Shown: one piece after another, positions 7,440 to 16,671 of the stretch
Layout: each line of letters opens with the position of its first letter
How positions within the stretch are numbered: position 1 is the first letter of the stretch
Source of the DNA: Eggerthellaceae bacterium
Lineage (GTDB): Bacteria > Actinomycetota > Coriobacteriia > Coriobacteriales > Eggerthellaceae
Assembly (NCBI GenBank): GCA_900754955.1
Contig: CAAEEV010000198.1
Coordinates: forward strand, 1 to 18,825
Length of the DNA: 18,825 nt
Direction: 5' to 3'
The notes under the pieces: model-generated
Databases searched by the model: none
What the model saw: only the letters and a program-made list of their open reading frames with translations
What the model was told of the DNA's origin: nothing
Position numbers and translations under genes: made by a program

Positions 7440-8437
7440 GCGCGCTCCTCTTCGGCGAACAGCGCTTCAAGACGCGCACGCACGACGCTTACCGCGTGGT
7501 CGATGTCGCCCTCAACGGTGAAGCCCGCCGCGGCGCGATGGCCGCCGCCGCCGAGCTCGCGGGCGATGGCCGCCACGTCGGTGTCGTCCTTCGCGCGGAA
7601 GCTGCCGCGCACCTCGCCCTCCTGCTCGCGCAGCATGCACGCGACGCGCACGCCCGTAAGGGAACGCAGCACGTCGACGAGCGGCTCGGCGTCAGCCTTC
7701 ACGGCACCGCACGCATCTCGGTCGGCGCGCGTGATCCAGCTGAGCGCGGCGCGTCCGTCCGCGAGCATCTGAAGATGATCAATCGCGATGCCCTCGAGCA
7801 GCACCGAAGCGAGACGGCGGTTCTGGTAGAAATCGCGCGCGATGGTCGCGGGATCGGCGCCCGCCGCCACCATCTCGGCAGCTGCGGCGAACGCGCGCGC
7901 ATCGGCGTTTTGGAACTGGAAGCGACCCGTGTCGGTCATGAGGCCCGCGTAGGCGCACGTGGCCACCGCGCCGCTGCGATCGACGCCGAGATGACCGATC
8001 ATCTCCCACACGAGCACGGTCGTGGAGGCGGCGTCCGGATCGGTGTAGCTCAGGTCGGACATGCGCTCAGGGACGGCGTGGTGGTCGATCGTCACCGTGC
8101 GCTGCGCCTGCGCATGGAGGCGCGCGCCGTCGCCCATGCGATCGGGCGTCGGCACATCGACGCCGACGAACACCTCGAAATCGCCCTCGAACGTGCAGGC
8201 GGGAACGATGCGGTGCGCACCCGGCAGCGTGGAGATGCATTGATCGAGTGGCTCGTCGTGCGCGAGCACGCAGCTGACGCGCTTGCCGAGACGCTCGAGC
8301 GCATGGGCGAGCGCAAGCTGGGAGCCGATGCAGTCGCCGTCGGGGCTCACGTGTCCGCAGATGCAGAACGACTCGTACGACGCGAGCTCGCGCGCGATCG
8401 CGTCGAGCGTCGTGTTGGTCTGGGGCGTGACGGCCAT
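7436..8437 (-). CDS. nrnA: DHH-family bifunctional oligoribonuclease / pAp phosphatase (NrnA-like)
   Basis: The 333-residue DHH/DHHA1 protein matches NrnA, which degrades RNA oligomers of two to five nucleotides and, in characterised members, dephosphorylates pAp. Metal-binding motifs are in order: GHVSPDGDCIGS (28-39, with H29, D33, D35), VGVDVP (D94), TIDHHAVPE (DHH at 118-120) and LMTDTGRF (D169). The C-terminal DHHA1 nucleic-acid grip shows ELGGGGHRAAAGF. The ATG at 8437 has GGAGGAG 5 bases upstream, which overlaps the rbfA stop; the two genes are 2 bases apart. In many Gram-positive bacteria nrnA sits between rbfA and truB, as here. Which substrate dominates cannot be told from sequence. 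Confidence 0.92.
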   Translation of the reverse strand: MAVTPQTNTTLDAIARELASYESFCICGHVSPDGDCIGSQLALAHALERLGKRVSCVLAHDEPLDQCISTLPGAHRIVPACTFEGDFEVFVGVDVPTPDRMGDGARLHAQAQRTVTIDHHAVPERMSDLSYTDPDAASTTVLVWEMIGHLGVDRSGAVATCAYAGLMTDTGRFQFQNADARAFAAAAEMVAAGADPATIARDFYQNRRLASVLLEGIAIDHLQMLADGRAALSWITRADRDACGAVKADAEPLVDVLRSLTGVRVACMLREQEGEVRGSFRAKDDTDVAAIARELGGGGHRAAAGFTVEGDIDHAVSVVRARLEALFAEEERA

Positions 8438-8439
8438 GG

Positions 8440-8814
8440 CTACTCCTCCGTGCCCTTCTGGGCCGATTCCTCGTTGCGCGCACGGTCGCGCTCAAGCGCT
8501 TCGGCGATCACCTGCGCCTGGTCGACCGATGTGTCGAGGTGGAAGCGCAGCTCGGGAGCCACGCGCCACGAGAGCTTCTTCGCCATGAGCGAGCGAATGC
8601 GGCCGCGCGCCTGCGCGAACGCCGCCTCGACCTCGTCGTAGCGCTCGGGCTCCGCGGAGTAGAACACGTTGCAGAAGCTGCGGTCGTAGCTCACCTCACA
8701 CCCCGTGATCGTCACGAAGCGCAGACGCGGGTCGGCCGTTTCGAACAGCAGGATGTTCGCGATGACTTCGCGCGCCTGCTCGTTGACCTTGCGATTCGAA
8801 GATCCTTGTTTCAT
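8440..8814 (-). CDS. rbfA: 30S ribosome-binding factor A
   Basis: The 124-residue single KH-type domain protein assists late 16S rRNA maturation and 30S assembly. Family features include the N-terminal helix with RKVNEQAREVIANILL (8-23), DPRLRFVTITGCEVSYD (28-44), the stretch SFCNVFYS, and near the end LRFHLDTSVDQAQVIAEAL. The ATG at 8814 (MKQGSSNRK) is chosen because GGAAAGGAG lies 6 bases upstream; a longer in-frame start would run through the hairpin spacer and has no support. The tail ARNEESAQKGTEE is polar and poorly conserved in the family. It follows infB after a 138-base gap, unusual in this otherwise packed operon, and is 2 bases before nrnA. Confidence 0.95.
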   Translation of the reverse strand: MKQGSSNRKVNEQAREVIANILLFETADPRLRFVTITGCEVSYDRSFCNVFYSAEPERYDEVEAAFAQARGRIRSLMAKKLSWRVAPELRFHLDTSVDQAQVIAEALERDRARNEESAQKGTEE

Positions 8815-8834
8815 GAGGGTCTCCTTTCCATACA

Positions 8835-8863
8835 AATGAAGGCGGAACCTCCCCGCCTTCATT
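8835..8863 (-). terminator. Hairpin just before rbfA (weak terminator or processing site)
   Basis: A perfect 11-bp stem (8835-8845 with 8853-8863) with a 7-base loop lies about 20 bases upstream of the rbfA start. On the minus strand it is followed by TTTG rather than a long T tract, so full termination is doubtful. The loop RNA reads GGAGGUU, itself purine-rich like a ribosome site. Partial attenuation, RNase processing or 3'-end protection are all possible. Confidence 0.5.
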
Positions 8864-8915
8864 CTCTCACGATGAATGTCGATATCAAAATCAACGCCCC
8901 GCAGCGTCGACCAAG

Positions 8916-8943
8916 TTCCGCTGGTGCTGTCGCACCAGCGGAA
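8916..8943 (-). other. Perfect 12-bp hairpin directly after infB
   Basis: Stem 8916-8927 pairs with 8932-8943 without mismatch around a 4-base loop. It starts 9 bases after the infB stop codon (8953-8955). No T tract follows on the minus strand (CTTGGTC), so it does not look like an ordinary terminator. A 3' stabilising or RNase III-type structure in the polycistronic RNA is a reasonable guess. Confidence 0.6.
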
Positions 8944-8952
8944 CCCCATCTC

Positions 8953-11712
<2,760 letters not shown>

Positions 11713-11715
11713 GTA

Positions 11716-12012
11716 TCACTCCTCAGTCTCTTCCGTTCCGGCGTCGCATTCGCGGGCGAGCTCGGCTCCAATGGTCTCGTAGTCTTGTTCGGTCAGCTTC
11801 GCCCGCAGCGCCCGGTCGAGCTTTCGCGCCTTCCAAGCGGAGGCGAAGCACGCACGGGAGCACACGTAGGCGCCGCGTCCGGCGGAACGGCCCGACGGGT
11901 CGAAGGAAACCGTGCCGTCGGACGCGCGCACGATGCGGTAGAGCGCGCCCTTGGTGTCGTGCGCGCCGCAGCCGATGCAGGTTCGCTGGCGTTTTTTCGT
12001 TTCCTGTGCCAC
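11716..12012 (-). CDS. ylxR: YlxR/RnpM-family RNA-binding protein (RNase P modulator)
   Basis: The 98-residue basic protein fits the YlxR family: RTCIGCGAHDTKG (10-22), LYRIVRA (24-30) and the hallmark GRGAYVCSRAC (45-55). C12, C15, C51 and C55 are placed to bind a metal or stabilise the fold. Bacterial members bind RNA, and in B. subtilis RnpM lowers RNase P activity; that role is carried over here by family. The GTG start at 12012 has AGGTAGGA 5 bases upstream. It lies between nusA and infB, its conserved position, with the infB start 3 bases beyond its stop. The acidic tail (AGTEETEE) also supplies the infB ribosome site at DNA level. Confidence 0.93.
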   Translation of the reverse strand: MAQETKKRQRTCIGCGAHDTKGALYRIVRASDGTVSFDPSGRSAGRGAYVCSRACFASAWKARKLDRALRAKLTEQDYETIGAELARECDAGTEETEE

Positions 12013-12033
12013 GTCGGTCCTACCTTGTTCGGT

Positions 12034-13242
12034 CTAGTCCTCGTCGAGGTACGCGTGGATGCCGCAGTAGCGGCTGTCGGGACGCGCGTGGTTGCGGCAG
12101 CGAACGCCTTCCTCGTTCACGAAGGCGCAGAACTCGCTCTCCTCCTCGGCCTCGTCGTCGATGAGGACGTTGTCGGCGACGAGCGGCTCGCCCTGGAAGC
12201 TCGTGGACTTGATGTCGATGTGCCAGCCGGTCAGGCGCGCGGCGAGGCGGGCGTTCTGGCCCTCCTTGCCGATGGCGAGCGAGAGCTGGTCATCGGGCAC
12301 CACGACGGTGGCGTAGTGGTTGCCTGCGTCGATGTTGACGTGCGACACCTTCGCGGGCGACAGCGCGTTGGCCACGTAGGTGGCCGGGTCGTCGCTCCAC
12401 TGGATCACGTCGACGCGCTCGTTGCGCAGCTCCTCGACCACCTTGCGCACGCGGCTGCCCTTCGGGCCGACGCAGGCGCCCACCGGATCGAGGTTCGCCT
12501 CACGCGAGGACACGGCGACCTTGGAACGGGCGCCGGGCTCGCGGGCGATCGACTTGATCTCCACCATGCCGTCGTAGATCTCGGGAACCTCGATCTCGAA
12601 CAGACGACGGATGAGGTCGGGGTGCGTGCGCGACACGATGATCGACGGACGCGTCTGCTCGCCCTTCGGGCGCTGCACGTCGGACTGCGGATCGCGCACG
12701 TCGATGATGAGCACCTTGAGGCGCTGGTTGTGACGGTAGTGCTCGTTCGCCGGGCGCTCATTGCGCTCGCCAGGGTTGCGCTTAATGTCATAGTGCGGCA
12801 GCTCGGCCTCGACGCCCTCGCGGATCTTGATGATGGTGAACTCGGGCGTGCCCTGCAGCACCGTGCCCGTCACAAGGTCGCCCACGCGATCGGAGAACTC
12901 CTCGTAGATGGACTGGCGGCCGGCCTCGCGCACGATCGACGCGATAACGCCCTTGGCGTTCTGAGCGGCGATGCGGCTCACGTCGTTCGGCGTGACGTCG
13001 CGCTCCTCGAACTCCTCGTACTCGCCGGTCTCGGGATCGGGCTCGCCCACGGGAACGAGCTCGTACACGTAGATGTGGCCCGTCTGGCGGTCGATGGTGA
13101 CGCGAGCATCCCACTCGAGGTCGAGAATGTGCTGGTAGCTCTTCGCGAGCGACGCCTCGAGACGCTCGATGAGGTAGAACTCGTCGATCTTGCGCTCGTG
13201 GGCAAGTGCCTGGAGAGCTTCGATCAATTCTGAAGTTGCCAT
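12034..13242 (-). CDS. nusA: Transcription termination/antitermination factor NusA with a cysteine-rich C-terminal tail
   Basis: The 402-residue RNA polymerase-binding factor controls pausing, termination and antitermination. It has an N-terminal RNAP-binding domain at about 1-120, S1 at about 122-200, KH1 with [18 protein letters not shown] (256-273) and KH2 with [19 protein letters not shown] (322-340). No acidic C-terminal repeats follow, as usual outside proteobacteria. Instead residues 371-396 carry C372, C382, H385, C393 and H396, ending RYCGIH, which looks like a small zinc-binding tail. The ATG at 13242 ([13 protein letters not shown]) matches the family N-terminus and has GGAAGGAAG upstream; the longer frame would run into rimP. 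The rimP stop is 16 bases before it. The function is secure; the role of the tail is not known to me. Confidence 0.96.
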   Translation of the reverse strand: MATSELIEALQALAHERKIDEFYLIERLEASLAKSYQHILDLEWDARVTIDRQTGHIYVYELVPVGEPDPETGEYEEFEERDVTPNDVSRIAAQNAKGVIASIVREAGRQSIYEEFSDRVGDLVTGTVLQGTPEFTIIKIREGVEAELPHYDIKRNPGERNERPANEHYRHNQRLKVLIIDVRDPQSDVQRPKGEQTRPSIIVSRTHPDLIRRLFEIEVPEIYDGMVEIKSIAREPGARSKVAVSSREANLDPVGACVGPKGSRVRKVVEELRNERVDVIQWSDDPATYVANALSPAKVSHVNIDAGNHYATVVVPDDQLSLAIGKEGQNARLAARLTGWHIDIKSTSFQGEPLVADNVLIDDEAEEESEFCAFVNEEGVRCRNHARPDSRYCGIHAYLDED

Positions 13243-13258
13243 GGTATGAGCTTCCTTC

Positions 13259-13729
13259 CTATGAGCTGAAGTCAATCGTGCCCTTGAGGTGGGCGCGCTT
13301 GATGTTGTCGAGGGGCAGGGCGACATCCGCGCCGTCGACGTCGAGCGTGACGACGTCGTCTGCCGCGGCGATGATGGTTCCCGTGAAGGAGCTGCGCCCC
13401 TCAACGGGTGAGATCGTCTTCACCACGGCCTGCTCGCCGATGAAACGCGCGAAATGCTCGAGCGTGCGCAGCGGGCGGTCGATGCCGGGCGAGGACACCT
13501 CGAGCATGTAGGCGCCGGGGAACGGGTCGATCTCGTCCATGATCTTGTTGATCCACGCCTGCGAGGAGGCGAGCACGTCGAAGCTCACGCCCTCGGGCGC
13601 ATCCACGTACACGCGGATCGTGGGAGCCTTCTTCGAGCCGACGATCTCGACGGTGACGATCTCGACGCCCTCTTCGGCCGCATGCGGCTCGAGCGCGGCG
13701 AGCAGTTTCTTCTCCTTGGCGGTGAGCAC
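13259..13729 (-). CDS. rimP: Ribosome maturation factor RimP
   Basis: The 156-residue protein is needed for 30S subunit maturation. The family signature at the end of the first domain is clear: GAYMLEVSSPGIDRPL (72-87), preceded by the alpha-beta domain with VEIVTVEIVG and IRVYVDAPEGVSFD. A second Sm-like domain runs from about 90 to 156 (FTGTIIAAADDVVTLDVDG). The GTG at 13729 has AAGGAGG 5 bases upstream. It is the first gene of the operon, with nusA 16 bases downstream. Its leader holds a terminator-like hairpin and an inverted repeat around a candidate -10, described separately. Confidence 0.95.
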   Translation of the reverse strand: MLTAKEKKLLAALEPHAAEEGVEIVTVEIVGSKKAPTIRVYVDAPEGVSFDVLASSQAWINKIMDEIDPFPGAYMLEVSSPGIDRPLRTLEHFARFIGEQAVVKTISPVEGRSSFTGTIIAAADDVVTLDVDGADVALPLDNIKRAHLKGTIDFSS

Positions 13730-13783
13730 GTCAGCCTCCTTCGTGCGTTGTCCGAACGGTTCCCGTGACGCGCTTTGCCCCCT

Positions 13784-13815
13784 ACAACAAAAGAAAGCGG
13801 GACAAGCCCACTTTC
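13784..13815 (-). terminator. Terminator-like hairpin in front of rimP
   Basis: A 9-bp stem (13793-13801 with 13807-13815, one G-U pair in minus-strand RNA, 5-base loop) is followed by TTTTGTTGT on the minus strand. It lies about 150 bases after the ligase stop and 64 bases before the rimP start. It may end ligase transcription, or, if the rimP promoter lies upstream at about 13862, act as an attenuator in the rimP-nusA leader. Nothing in the 63 bases downstream looks like a promoter, which favours the second reading a little. Confidence 0.6.
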
Positions 13816-13840
13816 CTCAAACGTGAAAAGTATTGTGCGC

Positions 13841-13885
13841 AAGCGCGCGTCAGTACGTCGGATTCTACCATACCGACGCGCGCTT
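13841..13885 (-). promoter_or_regulatory. Inverted repeat around a candidate rimP operon -10 element
   Basis: A perfect 11-bp inverted repeat (13841-13851 with 13875-13885), continued by three more pairs after one mismatch, encloses 15 bases. The enclosed bases contain, on the minus strand, TGGTAGAAT, an extended -10 (TAGAAT, complement of 13862-13867, with TG one base before). No good -35 is present. It could be an operator over the promoter, or a transcribed hairpin. Confidence 0.4.
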
Positions 13886-13962
13886 TCATAGGGGTGATAT
13901 GGGGTTTCTTCATGAGGTGCACACGAGCGCGCCCTCACCCGCAACGCCCGACCGCTGCGACG

Positions 13963-15702
13963 CTACTTCCCCGCCGCCACGAGCTCGGCCGCCATCTCGC
14001 GCAGCTTGAACTTCTGCACCTTCATCGACGGGGTCATGGGGAAGTCGTCCACGAAGAAGACGCGCTTGGGCACCTTGTAGCGCGCGATGCGCGGAATGGC
14101 CCACTGACGCACGTCGTCCTCGGTCATGTCCTCGTACCCCGGGCGCGTGCGGATGAACGCGCCGACGATCTCGCCGTACTTCTCATCGGGGATGCCCACC
14201 ACCTGGGCGTCGAGCACGCCGGGGTTCGTGAGCAGGAAGTTCTCGATCTCGAGCGGGTAGATGTTCTCGCCGCCGCGGATGATCATGTCCTTCACGCGGC
14301 CGGTCACGCGGTAGTAGCCGTCCTCGTCCACCGTGCCGAGGTCGCCCGAGTGCAGGTAGCCCTCTTCGTCGATCACCTTCGCCGTTTCCTCGGGCATCTT
14401 GTAGTAGCCCTTCATGACGTTGTAGCCCTTGCAGCACAGCTCGCCCGGCTCGTTGAAGCCGCAGCGCTCCCCCGTCTCGGGGTCGACGATCTTCACGAGC
14501 ACCGGAGGATGGCGCTTGCCGACCGTCTCGCACTTGTGCTCGAGGTCGTCGTCGGCGCTCGTCTGCGTGAACACCGGGCTCGTCTCGGTGAGGCCGTAGC
14601 AGATGGTGAGCTCGCGCAGATTCATGCGCTCGATTGCCTCGCGCATGGTCTCAGGCGGACACGAGCTGCCGGCCATGATGCCCGTGCGCAGGCTCGAGAG
14701 GTCGTACGTATCGAAGTCAGGGTGGTTGAGCTCGGCGATGAACATCGTCGGCACGCCGTAGACCGCCGTGGCGCGTTCCTTGTGGATGGCCTGCAGCACG
14801 AGGCTCGCGTTGAAGTCCTCCACGATGATCATGGTGGAGCGGTGCGTGAGGCACGCCATCACGCCGAGCACGCAGCCGAAGCAGTGGAAAAACGGCACGG
14901 GCAGCGTCACGCGGTCAGCGGGGCCGAGCTTCTGCCTTTCGCCGATGTAGAAGCCGTCGTTCAAGATATTGCGGTGCGTGAGCATGACGCCCTTCGGGAA
15001 CCCGGTGGTGCCCGAGGTGTACTGCATCATGACGACATCGTTGTTGTCGAACTGCATGCGCGCCCACTCGAGCGAGCTGTCAGGGCTGTTCTCGCCGAGC
15101 AGGAGCAGCTCCGGCACGCTGTAGAAGCCGCGGTGCTTCTCGGGCCCCATGTAGATGAGGTTCTCGAGGAACGGGTAGTTCTCGGAGTAGAGGAAGCCGC
15201 GCTGCTGCTCGAGCGACTCGGGCACGAGGCCGCGGATGATCTCGAGGTAGTCGACGTCGCGGTACGCGTCGATAACGCAGAGCGCCTTCATGTCGGACTG
15301 CTTGAGCACGTAGTCGAGCTCATGGCTCTTGTACACGGGGTTCACCGTCACCATGACGATGCCCACCTTCGCGGTGGCGTACATGAACGTGAGCCAGTCG
15401 GGGATGTTGCGCGCCCACACGCCGAGGTGGTCGCCGGGCTTCATGCCGATGGCGAGCAGGCCCTTGGCGAGGTCGTCGGTGCGCTTGTCGAAGTCGGCGT
15501 AGGTCCAGCGCAGGTCGCGGTCGGGGTACACGACGAACTCGTGGTCGGGTTCGATCGCCACCTGATCGCGGAAGTAGTCGCCGATCGTCTTCTCGGAGTG
15601 GAGCGGGTAATCGAAGGAGCCCGGGATCGGTTCGCCCGCCGCCTCGGCGGCCGCGACCACGTCCTCGGGCATCACGGGGATCTTGGATTGCGTATCAGTC
15701 AT
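13963..15702 (-). CDS. AMP-dependent acyl-CoA synthetase (fatty-acyl-CoA ligase type)
   Basis: The 579-residue ANL-superfamily enzyme activates a carboxylic acid with ATP to an acyl-adenylate, then forms the CoA thioester. Motifs in order: [18 protein letters not shown] (228-245, ATP loop), YGLTETSP (369-376), [19 protein letters not shown] (451-469), hinge region [16 protein letters not shown] (468-483) and the C-terminal catalytic lysine K561 in [15 protein letters not shown]. The last motif normally reads SGK; here Met replaces the Gly. The overall pattern is that of medium/long-chain fatty-acyl ligases rather than acetyl-CoA synthetase, but the substrate is not readable. The ATG at 15702 has AAGGTGAT 3 bases upstream. 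It lies downstream of the XRE-cupin regulator on the same strand, after a 195-base gap that holds a large palindromic element. Confidence 0.9.
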   Translation of the reverse strand: MTDTQSKIPVMPEDVVAAAEAAGEPIPGSFDYPLHSEKTIGDYFRDQVAIEPDHEFVVYPDRDLRWTYADFDKRTDDLAKGLLAIGMKPGDHLGVWARNIPDWLTFMYATAKVGIVMVTVNPVYKSHELDYVLKQSDMKALCVIDAYRDVDYLEIIRGLVPESLEQQRGFLYSENYPFLENLIYMGPEKHRGFYSVPELLLLGENSPDSSLEWARMQFDNNDVVMMQYTSGTTGFPKGVMLTHRNILNDGFYIGERQKLGPADRVTLPVPFFHCFGCVLGVMACLTHRSTMIIVEDFNASLVLQAIHKERATAVYGVPTMFIAELNHPDFDTYDLSSLRTGIMAGSSCPPETMREAIERMNLRELTICYGLTETSPVFTQTSADDDLEHKCETVGKRHPPVLVKIVDPETGERCGFNEPGELCCKGYNVMKGYYKMPEETAKVIDEEGYLHSGDLGTVDEDGYYRVTGRVKDMIIRGGENIYPLEIENFLLTNPGVLDAQVVGIPDEKYGEIVGAFIRTRPGYEDMTEDDVRQWAIPRIARYKVPKRVFFVDDFPMTPSMKVQKFKLREMAAELVAAGK

Positions 15703-15773
15703 AGCATCACCTTGGAAACATATATGAGGCTGCAGAAAAGAGAGAAGTGCGGATCGAACCCAGGTCAGCGAGA

Positions 15774-15869
15774 GGGAACGTGGCGCGTGCAGATGGCGTG
15801 AGAGTCCGACGAAGCGTACTTAAGGTACGCGAGGAGGGCTCGGAGCGCCAGCTGTGCCGCCACGTTCCC
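15774..15869. repeat. 96-bp imperfect palindromic element between regulator and ligase genes
   Basis: Perfect 12-bp terminal inverted repeats (15774-15785 and 15858-15869, outer sequence GGGAACGTGGCG) enclose a second region of partial complementarity (CAG.TGGCG-type blocks). The apex is GCGTAC-TTAAG-GTACGC (15814-15830). A CAGCG pentamer flanks the element in direct orientation three bases outside each end (15766-15770 and 15873-15877). It would form a long hairpin in DNA or RNA. It could be a REP/MITE-type repeat or a structured leader of the ligase mRNA; I cannot search for other copies. Confidence 0.6.
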
Positions 15870-15882
15870 GCGCAGCGTCGGC

Positions 15883-15914
15883 TCTATACTCCGCTCGTTA
15901 GAGCGGAGTATAGA
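15883..15914. other. Perfect 14-bp hairpin spanning the regulator's stop codon
   Basis: Stem 15883-15896 pairs with 15901-15914 without mismatch, and the 4-base loop 15897-15900 contains the TAA of the XRE-cupin gene. One arm is therefore the last codons of that gene. No T tract follows on either strand, so it is not a normal rho-independent terminator. It may protect or block the 3' end of the message. Confidence 0.65.
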
Positions 15915-16476
15915 CAACCGCGAGAAATTTAGCTTTTTGCCCGTCGTGGGCGCGCACCTGGTGCGGCACGATGGAGTCATAGTAGATCGACTCGCCGGGA
16001 TGGAGCACGTAGATCTCCTTGCCGTACTCAATCTCGATGCAGCCCTCCATACCGAACAGCCATTCCTCGCCCTCGTGGCCGACGAGCTCGTGCTCGGTGT
16101 CGCCCGAGGGATCAACGGTGATGACGAAGGGGTCCATGTGGCGCGAGGGGCGGCCGGCGGCGAGGCTGAAGTAGCTCAGATCGCCCGCATCGCTCGCCGT
16201 CTGGAGGCTCTTGAGGCGCTCGACCTCGACCATCTGGCTCTCATCGATGTACACGGGACCGAATTCCTCGTCGTCGTCCATGAGCGTGCCGAGGCGTACG
16301 CCGAGCGCGCGCGTGATCTTGATGAGCGGAGCGAGCGACGCAGGCGCCGTGCCCGCCTCGAGGTCCTCGATCACCGACACGTCGCAGCTGCAGCGATCGG
16401 CCAGATCCTGCGCCGAAAGATGGTGCGCCTCGCGCAGGGTCGTGATCTTTCGTCCGAGCTTGTTCTCCTCGGCCAT
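15898..16476 (-). CDS. XRE-family regulator with C-terminal cupin domain
   Basis: The 192-residue protein has an N-terminal helix-turn-helix at about 7-64 (GRKITTLREAHHLSAQDLAD, then CDVSVIEDLEAG and LIKITRALGVRLGTLM). A linker follows, then a small beta-barrel cupin at about 115-190 with HEGEEWLFGMEG (134-145) and PGESIYYDSIVPHQV (160-174). H134, E138 and H172 could bind metal, although many regulatory cupins have lost it. Such proteins usually sense a small ligand through the cupin and control nearby catabolic genes. The ATG at 16476 (MAEENKLGRK) has GAGGAGG 4 bases upstream; the longer frame adds 32 residues without a site. It sits between the flavoenzyme and the acyl-CoA ligase on the same strand, the likely targets. 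The ligand is unknown. Confidence 0.9.
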   Translation of the reverse strand: MAEENKLGRKITTLREAHHLSAQDLADRCSCDVSVIEDLEAGTAPASLAPLIKITRALGVRLGTLMDDDEEFGPVYIDESQMVEVERLKSLQTASDAGDLSYFSLAAGRPSRHMDPFVITVDPSGDTEHELVGHEGEEWLFGMEGCIEIEYGKEIYVLHPGESIYYDSIVPHQVRAHDGQKAKFLAVVYTPL

Positions 16477-16502
16477 GGTACCTCCTCTTACCTCTGTTCC
16501 GT

Positions 16503-16541
16503 CACCTGCGCCAATGCGCACAGGTGGCGGGGTCCTGTCAA
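16503..16541 (-). promoter_or_regulatory. Candidate promoter/operator of the XRE-cupin gene
   Basis: On the minus strand a perfect TTGACA (complement of 16536-16541) lies about 60 bases before the start codon. Downstream is a palindrome CACCTG-N12-CAGGTG (half-sites 16503-16508 and 16521-16526, with GCGC repeats inside). The -10 expected 17 bases from TTGACA would read CGCATT, a poor match, inside the palindrome. An autoregulatory operator over the promoter is a fair guess but untested. Confidence 0.35.
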
Positions 16542-16613
16542 AACTCAAGATTTCATTATCGCTGTAACACAACCGAAACAGAAGAAGAAACCGCCGAAAA
16601 GCCCCTCAAGACG

Positions 16614-16649
16614 GCGGGGCACGCGCCCAATTACGGACGCGTGCCCCGC
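16614..16649 (-). terminator. Hairpin terminator candidate after the flavoenzyme gene
   Basis: A perfect 12-bp G/C-rich stem (16614-16625 with 16638-16649) with a 12-base loop lies 22 bases after the flavoenzyme stop. On the minus strand the sequence after it (CGTCTTGAGGGGCTTTTCGG) contains T-rich patches but no immediate run of T. It probably separates this gene from the XRE-cupin gene at least partly. Confidence 0.55.
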
Positions 16650-16671
16650 GAAAGCGACTGTTTTTCGCTCG

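Noticed and set aside
15748..15770. A tRNA-like T-arm (GGGTTCGATCC on the minus strand)
   Set aside because: The T-stem does not pair beyond one or two bases and no acceptor, D or anticodon arm can be built around it.
13765..15801. A 678-codon plus-strand open frame opposite the acyl-CoA ligase
   Set aside because: Shadow of a gene with unmistakable ANL motifs; its composition is rich in His, Val, Arg and Asp as expected for an antisense reading.
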